Part shown: positions 58,718 through 64,000 of the stretch, piece by piece
Numbering within the stretch: the first letter of the stretch is position 1
Layout: every line of letters begins with the position of its first letter
NCBI GenBank assembly: GCA_050953825.1
Contig: JBMNNF010000009.1
Location: forward strand, 62,001 to 126,000
Length of the DNA stretch: 64,000 bases
Direction of reading: 5' to 3'
DNA from: DUQW01 sp050953825
GTDB taxonomy: Bacteria > Bacillota_I > Bacilli_A > Acholeplasmatales > Acholeplasmataceae
Made by a program: the position numbers and the translations under genes
Notes under the pieces: generated by a model
The model's database searches: none
What the model was told of the DNA's origin: nothing
Seen by the model: the letters and a program-made list of their open reading frames with translations, nothing else

Positions 58718-58990
58718 ATGGAAACTAGACGTTGTGAAAAAGATGAAACTCCATCTTTATTAAGTCTATCAAAATTGAAAAAAGGACAAATGGCTAAAGT
58801 GGTCGATATCAAAACTGAATCTAGAAAATTACGACAACGATTTTTAGATATGGGCATTACTAAATGTGTGGTAGTTAAGGTTAAAAGTGTTGCCCCTTTC
58901 GGTTCACCAATCACTTTGGAATTGCGTGATTACGAATTATCAGTTAGAAAAGCTGATTTAGATAATATAATAGTCGAGTTGATATCATGA
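58718..58990 (+). CDS. feoA: Ferrous iron transport protein A
   Basis: A 90-residue SH3-fold protein that assists FeoB. Typical features: 'LSKLKKGQMAKVVDI', 'RKLRQRFLDMGITKCVVVKV' and 'ELRDYELSVRKADLDNIIVE'. A 15-residue charged N-terminal extension with one Cys precedes the fold. The start follows GAGGAGTG; the stop overlaps the feoB ATG (ATGA). Confidence 0.93.
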   Translation: METRRCEKDETPSLLSLSKLKKGQMAKVVDIKTESRKLRQRFLDMGITKCVVVKVKSVAPFGSPITLELRDYELSVRKADLDNIIVELIS

Positions 58991-61011
58991 TAGCACTAGT
59001 CGGTAATCAAAACAGTGGTAAAACCACCCTTTTTAATTTATTAACTAGAACTCAACAAAAAGTTGGAAATTGGCCAGGAGTGACTTTGGAGAAAAAAGTT
59101 GGTGTCATTAAATCAACTGATCATAAAATTGTTGATTTACCTGGAATCTATTCACTTAGTTCATACAGTTCAGAAGAAACTATATCGAGAGATTATTTAT
59201 TATATGAAAATCCAAGTTTAATTATTAATGTTTTAGACGTCACTCAATTGGAAAGAAGTCTTTATTTAACAATGCAATTAATCGATTTACAAATTCCAAT
59301 GATAATTACACTTAATATGAAAGACCTTGCTGACAAGAAAGGGATAAAAATTGATTTAGACAAGTTAAAAAGTATTTTAAAATATCCGATTGTTGAAATA
59401 TCCGCTCTTAAAAAAATTGGAATTGATTCCCTAGTGGAAACAATTAATCAAAGTAAAGAGTCAACGCCTCATCAGATTAAATATTTTTGTGATGATATTG
59501 AACAAGCAATCGATGAAATATCTAATCACATTAATCATCCTTCAAAAAGATTTATCGCTTCTAAATTACTAGAAAATGATGAACTACTTAAAAAATATGA
59601 AACCGACGAAATTATTGAGTTAAGAAATAATTTAATTGCTAAAAATCAATATGAAATTGATGAAGAAATTGCTCATCAACGATATAGTTTTATTGAAAAA
59701 ATCAAACAAGAAGCTGTTACATACAGTGATAAATATTACGAAGAATCAATTTCCAATAAAATTGACAAAATAGTTTTAAATCGATTTTTAGCTATTCCAA
59801 TATTTATCGTAATTATGGCTGGTATCTATTATTTATCAGCTGGTGTTGTTGGCGGATTTACTGTCGAGTTAATGGAAACGTTATTTGAAAGCATCTCCAA
59901 TTCTACTGAAACCTGGTTAGAATCAGTTGGGGCTTCACCGTGGGCGGTAAGTTTAGTAGTTAACGGGGTTATCGGTGGTGTTGGTGCAGTCTTAGGATTC
60001 TTACCACAACTAGCTATCTTGTTTTTGTTAATTTCACTTTTAGAAGCCAGTGGTTACATGTCAAGAATTGCCTTCACTTTAGATCAAGTTTTTAGAAAAG
60101 TTGGATTAAGCGGTAAATCCATTATCCCATTTATTCTAGGAATTGGTTGTTCAGTGCCAGCAATTATGGCCACCAAAACAATTGATGATGAGCAAGAAAA
60201 AGAAATGACTGTATATTTAGCACCATTTATTCCATGTAATGCTAAATTGCCAATTATCGCTTTATTTGCTGGTTATTTTTTCCCAAATAACCGTGGGCTC
60301 ATTACGGCATCATTTTACTTTATGTCAATAGTAGTTATTGGGATATTAGCTTTTATTTTAAAGAAATTAGCCTTCAAAAAAACATCTACTGGTTATATTT
60401 CAGAACTACCAACCTACAAATTACCATCAGTAAGATATGTAGTACGAGATGTGTTAGAAAAAATATATTCGTTTATAAAACGAGCCGGAACCGTAATTTT
60501 ACTATCATCAATTATTATTTGGTTTCTAGCTTCCTTTACATGGACATTTTCATATACAACTACTCCATCTACTAGTATTTTAAAAACTATAGGAGATATC
60601 TTATCACCAATCTTTTATCCATTACTAGGAAATCTGAATTGGGGAGCATCAATCTCGGCTATTCAAGGATTAGTAGCTAAAGAAAATGTAGTTTCAACAA
60701 TGGGAATTATCGCTAATTTAACTGAAGAGGCAGTTGAAGCCCTAGGCAGTAATCCATCACCAGAGGCCTTAAGAGCGTTATTCGGTTCTGAAGCTAATAC
60801 ACTATTTTCTACTTTCACTGGATTATCGGCGTTTTCATTTATGACATTTAATTTGTTTTCAGCACCATGTTTTGGAGCAATTGGGGCGATGAGAGACGCA
60901 TTTGGGTCATCTAAAAAAATGTGGCTTGCAGTATTATTACAAACCGGATTTGCTTGGGTTTTATCAGCATTAATCTTTGGTGTTGGATCATTAATAGGAG
61001 CGTTGATATAA
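58987..61011 (+). CDS. feoB: Ferrous iron transporter FeoB
   Basis: A 674-residue Fe2+ transporter. The N-terminal G domain has G1 'GNQNSGKTTLFNLLT' (K12), G3 'DLPGIYSLSSYS', G4 'NMKDLAD' and G5 'ISALKK'. A helical spacer (GDI-like) follows, then membrane domains with the two Gate motifs 'GIGCSVPAIMATKTIDDEQE' and 'SAPCFGAIGAMRDAFGSSKK' that carry Cys residues implicated in iron movement. The length is somewhat shorter than the 770 residues of E. coli FeoB but typical of Bacilli with Cys-rich partners. The stop overlaps the next start (TAATG). Confidence 0.96.
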   Translation: MIALVGNQNSGKTTLFNLLTRTQQKVGNWPGVTLEKKVGVIKSTDHKIVDLPGIYSLSSYSSEETISRDYLLYENPSLIINVLDVTQLERSLYLTMQLIDLQIPMIITLNMKDLADKKGIKIDLDKLKSILKYPIVEISALKKIGIDSLVETINQSKESTPHQIKYFCDDIEQAIDEISNHINHPSKRFIASKLLENDELLKKYETDEIIELRNNLIAKNQYEIDEEIAHQRYSFIEKIKQEAVTYSDKYYEESISNKIDKIVLNRFLAIPIFIVIMAGIYYLSAGVVGGFTVELMETLFESISNSTETWLESVGASPWAVSLVVNGVIGGVGAVLGFLPQLAILFLLISLLEASGYMSRIAFTLDQVFRKVGLSGKSIIPFILGIGCSVPAIMATKTIDDEQEKEMTVYLAPFIPCNAKLPIIALFAGYFFPNNRGLITASFYFMSIVVIGILAFILKKLAFKKTSTGYISELPTYKLPSVRYVVRDVLEKIYSFIKRAGTVILLSSIIIWFLASFTWTFSYTTTPSTSILKTIGDILSPIFYPLLGNLNWGASISAIQGLVAKENVVSTMGIIANLTEEAVEALGSNPSPEALRALFGSEANTLFSTFTGLSAFSFMTFNLFSAPCFGAIGAMRDAFGSSKKMWLAVLLQTGFAWVLSALIFGVGSLIGALI

Positions 61012-61190
61012 TGACTACAGCTGATATAATTATTTTAATTGTGGTTTTATTAATCGTCGGACTAATTGTTTTTAGATTAATTTATAATCGAATCAAAAAA
61101 AACTATTGCAGTTCTTGTTACTCTAAAACAAGTTGTTCCTTAAAAGCGGAAGACTTATTAAAAGAAATCGATTCAAATATTAAAAAATGA
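61011..61190 (+). CDS. FeoB-associated Cys-rich membrane protein
   Basis: A 59-residue protein: one N-terminal membrane helix ('IIILIVVLLIVGLIVFRLIY') followed by 'KKNYCSSCYSKTSCSLK', three Cys residues in a CxxC-x5-C pattern, as in the small FeoB-associated family found after feoB in Firmicutes. The start ATG 61011 overlaps the feoB stop by one base and has AGGAG ten bases upstream; earlier in-frame starts lie deep in feoB. It may act like FeoC as an iron- or redox-responsive accessory. Confidence 0.88.
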   Translation: MTTADIIILIVVLLIVGLIVFRLIYNRIKKNYCSSCYSKTSCSLKAEDLLKEIDSNIKK

Positions 61191-61214
61191 GGTTTTAAAA
61201 TCCTCATTTTTTTT
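61182..61214. terminator. Bidirectional terminator between feo and the glycosyltransferase gene
   Basis: AAAAAATGAGG (61182-61192) and CCTCATTTTTT (61202-61212) with a 9-base loop; the A-run and T-run serve both strands. It overlaps the stop codons of both convergent genes. Confidence 0.88.
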
Positions 61215-62379
61215 GTTCATTAATTAATTTAATCATTAACTCATATAATAAATTATGACTATCTTCCCAAGTACGATAGATATTTTTATTAGCTTTTAGT
61301 CCCATTTCTCGTAGTGATTTCTTACTTTGTGAAACCTCAAATATTTTATGAGCATAATCATTAACGTTGTAATTGGATAAATAACAATCTATTCCGTCTT
61401 TTAATCCGTATGCGGTAACTGAATCTTCAACTAATAATGAAGCTGTATTTTGGCTAGCTGCCTCAATTTGAACTAAAGAATTAGTATCATATAACGATGG
61501 GAATAAAAATAGATCAGATATTTGAAGTAAGGCGGCAATTTCATTTCGATCGGAAATCCCAGCAGTAAAAATAGTATTTTCTTCTAAGCCAATTTCTTTA
61601 ATATAATTTTGTAAAGCAATTCGATCTTGACCTTCGCCAATAAAAATCATTTGAAAATCTAATCCTTTGTCTTTAACAATTTTTAATGAATCAGCAATTA
61701 ACCATAGTCCTTTTAATTTATTAATTCGACCAAGAAATGAAAATATTATTTTATTAGTATCAATTTGATATTTATCTATCATTTCATTTATGATATTTTT
61801 ATTATTTAAATATTTCATGTCAGTAGCGTTATTAATCACATAAGTTTTATTTTTCATTTTATATTCATTTAAATAAATATTTTTAACGCCCTCACCAACA
61901 GGAACTACGATACTACATTTATTATATCGTCTCATCGTTCCCCAGATCATAATATCAACAATAAAATTAAAAGTAACTGCTCGTTTAAAATCTTTTTTAA
62001 TTTGTGAATGAGCATAAATAATTGAAGGGATTTTGTTTTTGTTAGCATATTTAATGCCGTATTTCCCTAATCCAAATGGAGAGTGAATTAGGACTAAATC
62101 CAAATTGATTCCTTTTAAGGTTTTCTTAAATTTATAATCACATTTTGGAGTAGCCATATGATAATCAACAAAAAACATTTTCACACTTTTTACTCTAGTC
62201 AACATCACTTCACCAATGGGCTGTTCAACATAACCTTTTGGTGCTTTAGGGACAAATAAATAGAAATTAACCCGATCTTTTAAATATCTAATTTGGCTTT
62301 CCATAACTTTAACTACACCATCAATCATCGGGTAGTACACGTCACAGAAAATCGCGACGTTAATTTTATCTTGTTTCAT
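61204..62379 (-). CDS. Family 4 glycosyltransferase, probably lipid glycosylating
   Basis: A 391-residue GT-B enzyme of the GT4 family. The N-terminal domain begins 'INVAIFCDVYYPMIDGVVKV', typical of enzymes that glycosylate diacylglycerol or phosphatidylinositol, and the donor-binding domain has 'IIFSFLGRINKLKGLWLIAD', 'MIFIGEGQDR' and the E-x7-E-type 'LFPSLYDTNSLVQIEAASQN'. The start at 62379 ('MKQDKIN') is preferred over a longer form reaching into the upstream gene. It lies 4 bases after the upstream fusion gene. Glycolipid synthesis fits a wall-less Acholeplasma-like cell, but the acceptor is not determined. Confidence 0.85.
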   Translation of the reverse strand: MKQDKINVAIFCDVYYPMIDGVVKVMESQIRYLKDRVNFYLFVPKAPKGYVEQPIGEVMLTRVKSVKMFFVDYHMATPKCDYKFKKTLKGINLDLVLIHSPFGLGKYGIKYANKNKIPSIIYAHSQIKKDFKRAVTFNFIVDIMIWGTMRRYNKCSIVVPVGEGVKNIYLNEYKMKNKTYVINNATDMKYLNNKNIINEMIDKYQIDTNKIIFSFLGRINKLKGLWLIADSLKIVKDKGLDFQMIFIGEGQDRIALQNYIKEIGLEENTIFTAGISDRNEIAALLQISDLFLFPSLYDTNSLVQIEAASQNTASLLVEDSVTAYGLKDGIDCYLSNYNVNDYAHKIFEVSQSKKSLREMGLKANKNIYRTWEDSHNLLYELMIKLINEQKK

Positions 62380-62383
62380 TTTA

Positions 62384-64000
62384 TCATTCCATTTCCTTTC
62401 GCTTATTTTGAAGAACTCCAAAATATAAATTAGTCAGTCTTATTCCAACAGGAGTTTTCAAGTAATTTTCAACTATATTTTCTTGATTATATTGGCTGTT
62501 AGTAGCCTTTTGAATTTGTTCGGTAAAATTTTCTGTATAACTATAATCATATAAATTAGTATTGTCATAAAAGAGGTTAGGCTTATTAACCGAATTAGGT
62601 AATAATACCTTAGTATGATTAGCTAATGCAGTCAAATAAAAAGTAGAAGTTTTCGCTGAATATTCTTCTTGAATAAAAACATCAATATTTTTAAAATATG
62701 ATTTTGCATTATCAATATCATTAATTATCTTAATATTGTCGATGAAATCATTTCTTTCTAATGAATTAATTAAGCTTTTAGGTAATTTAAAATTACCAAT
62801 AATGATAAATAAATCATCTTTATATAGATCTAAATTTCCTTTAATTCCTAAATAAAAATCAAGGAATCTTTCAATGTGATAGTTAGGAAACACTAAAAGA
62901 TATTTATTTTTAAAATTTTTACTATTAACCCTAATCAGTTTATCACATTTTAATGAGAAAAATTCATCATAACTAATTAATGTTGGATTAACCGAATACG
63001 TCGGTTTAAACGATCGTGATTCAAAACTCTGACAATTATCTAATGAAGTTGGTAAAACGACATCAGATAAAATTAACATTTTTTCTAAACGATATCCTAG
63101 AATATTTTGTTTGATTAGTCGATAATCATCTAATTTATTTACGACATTGTTTTCAGTAAACACTACCGGAACTGGTTCATATTTTTTTAGATTTGACAAA
63201 AGTCGCGAATGTGACATGCCATTGACAAAGTGAATAATATCAAAATTATGCTTGCAAATTAATTTGCGATTATATCTTAAATAGAAAATATTATTGTTAG
63301 TAAAATATCTTAATAAATGACATCTTGTCATTTTTAAATAAATTGTATCTTGGGGATTATCTTGATGTTTGGTATGAGTAATTATATATGGTTTTTGTTG
63401 GTTTTTAGATAACTCATCATACATAATTTTAACCGCTTCATTATCGTGATAACTATCACACACAATCCCAATTTTTAATGCGGTAATTTTTTCTAATTTA
63501 AGTCTATATTTTTTATCCTTTCTCTCTTTAACAGTATCCATAATTTTTAATATAAAATAGGCGATTAACCCCCATACCATTGCCAAATAAAATGTAAACA
63601 ATCTAGTTACAAACATGATATTAACCGCATCAATTTGATTAATTGTAGCCATGGCTGTTAGTAATAAAACAAAGACTGTTTCAACACCACCCGAACTACC
63701 TGGTAATGGAAACCAAGCCATTAATGTTGTTGCTACTAAAGTAATACACATCATAAAAATAAAATCAGAATTTGGCACATTGATGTTTAACGCCTTAGCA
63801 ACAAAAAATGGAATCGAATAATAAATAGTTAAGGCAATTATTCTTAACAAGGAAGTAAAGATTAAAAATCTTTTTTTCTTAAACATTTCCTGAGAAGATT
63901 TTTGAAAGCCTCGTACTGTTTTAGGCGTATCATCGGCTAATTTAGTTAACTTTTTTCTAAATGGTTTGATTTTAGCAAAAAACAACAACAATCTTTGAAT
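62384..64000 (-). CDS. Fusion of flippase-like (LPG synthase TM/UPF0104) and glycosyltransferase-like domains, 5' end outside window
   Basis: At least 538 residues; the frame is open to the window edge, so the TTG at 63991 is not the real start. The first 175 visible residues are the end of an AglD/MprF-type membrane domain with several helices and the signature 'MAWFPLPGSSGGVETVFVLL'. A Lys-rich linker leads to a GT-B-like domain: 'LKIGIVCDSYHDNEAVKIMY', 'HNFDIIHFVNGMSHSRLLSN', 'VPVVFTENNVV', 'YLLVFPNYHIERFLDFYLGI', 'DVFIQEEYSAKTSTFYLTAL'. The donor-binding motif is weak, so activity is uncertain. It is directly upstream of the GT4 gene and probably works with it on a membrane glycolipid or polymer. 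Confidence 0.78.
   Translation of the reverse strand: MQRLLLFFAKIKPFRKKLTKLADDTPKTVRGFQKSSQEMFKKKRFLIFTSLLRIIALTIYYSIPFFVAKALNINVPNSDFIFMMCITLVATTLMAWFPLPGSSGGVETVFVLLLTAMATINQIDAVNIMFVTRLFTFYLAMVWGLIAYFILKIMDTVKERKDKKYRLKLEKITALKIGIVCDSYHDNEAVKIMYDELSKNQQKPYIITHTKHQDNPQDTIYLKMTRCHLLRYFTNNNIFYLRYNRKLICKHNFDIIHFVNGMSHSRLLSNLKKYEPVPVVFTENNVVNKLDDYRLIKQNILGYRLEKMLILSDVVLPTSLDNCQSFESRSFKPTYSVNPTLISYDEFFSLKCDKLIRVNSKNFKNKYLLVFPNYHIERFLDFYLGIKGNLDLYKDDLFIIIGNFKLPKSLINSLERNDFIDNIKIINDIDNAKSYFKNIDVFIQEEYSAKTSTFYLTALANHTKVLLPNSVNKPNLFYDNTNLYDYSYTENFTEQIQKATNSQYNQENIVENYLKTPVGIRLTNLYFGVLQNKRKEME

Noticed and set aside
1..64000. UGA read as Trp (mycoplasma code)
   Set aside because: UGA ends several genes at the expected place (for example feoA, trmR) and Trp residues are encoded by UGG, so the standard bacterial code applies.
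1..64000. CRISPR array, prophage or conjugative element
   Set aside because: No regularly spaced repeats, phage structural genes or relaxase were seen; the only mobile element is the IS at 44.4-45.9 kb.

Overview
The window looks like chromosomal DNA of a low-GC, very AT-rich member of the Bacilli, most likely a wall-less or nearly wall-less lineage near Acholeplasma, Izemoplasma or Haloplasma. Several things point there. Gene order matches the Bacillus-type core (alaS-ruvX-yrzB-trmR-trhP1-trhP2-greA; yqeG-yqeH-yqeK-rsfS; comEA-comEC-holA-rpsT; pgsA-recA) but with characteristic losses: no mltG between yrzB and trmR, no aroE/yhbY/nadD between yqeH and yqeK, no comEB, no cinA. PotA has the long mollicute-style insertion. 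Large surface proteins carry no LPXTG sorting signal. UGA is used as a stop and Trp is UGG in the genes read, so the code is standard and the mycoplasma recoding does not apply. The taxonomic placement is inference.

Layout. 1-6.7 kb: 3' part of a giant InlB B-repeat surface protein. 6.9-10.1 kb: a DUF3137-like membrane protein, an FMN riboswitch with the riboflavin transporter ribU, and enolase. 10.1-16.5 kb: one long run, rnr-smpB-patatin-PAP2-serine palmitoyltransferase-like enzyme-SDR, whose second half looks like a sphingoid-base or lipid pathway. 16.5-21.3 kb: a 1225-residue membrane-anchored repeat protein and an MscS channel. 21.7-31.2 kb: translation, tRNA modification (mo5U34) and ribosome assembly genes. 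31.3-34.9 kb: acyl-ACP thioesterase, a two-nuclease DUF2779 protein, thiN and a thioredoxin-like protein. 35-37.9 kb: a lipoprotein, an ECF sigma factor and a membrane-anchored anti-sigma candidate whose outer domain resembles the lipoprotein. 38-44.4 kb: competence, DNA polymerase delta, S20, pgsA and recA. 44.4-45.9 kb: an IS3-family insertion sequence. 45.9-50.7 kb: TetR, MMPL exporter and YhgE-like lipoprotein. 50.7-54 kb: malic enzyme, a GGCT-fold protein, queT with a possible preQ1-type leader, tRNA-Val(GAC) and two paralogous membrane proteins. 54.1-58.6 kb: potABCD. 58.7-61.2 kb: feoA-feoB-FeoB-associated protein. 61.2-64 kb (minus strand): two glycosyltransferase genes, the upstream one fused to a flippase-like membrane domain and cut by the window end.

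Themes. The window is rich in envelope functions: lipid-active enzymes, lipid exporter, glycosyltransferases, lipoproteins, giant repeat proteins. Regulation is compact: extended -10 promoters (TGnTATAAT), very short leaders, one apparent leaderless mRNA (rnr), a terminator that doubles as the next promoter's -35, and several inverted repeats overlapping promoters (eno, sigma operon, tetR/mmpL, pot). The strongest candidates for something not yet described are the lipoprotein/ECF sigma/anti-sigma trio, the patatin-PAP2-SPT-SDR lipid operon, and the TetR-MMPL-lipoprotein unit with mirror-image promoters.
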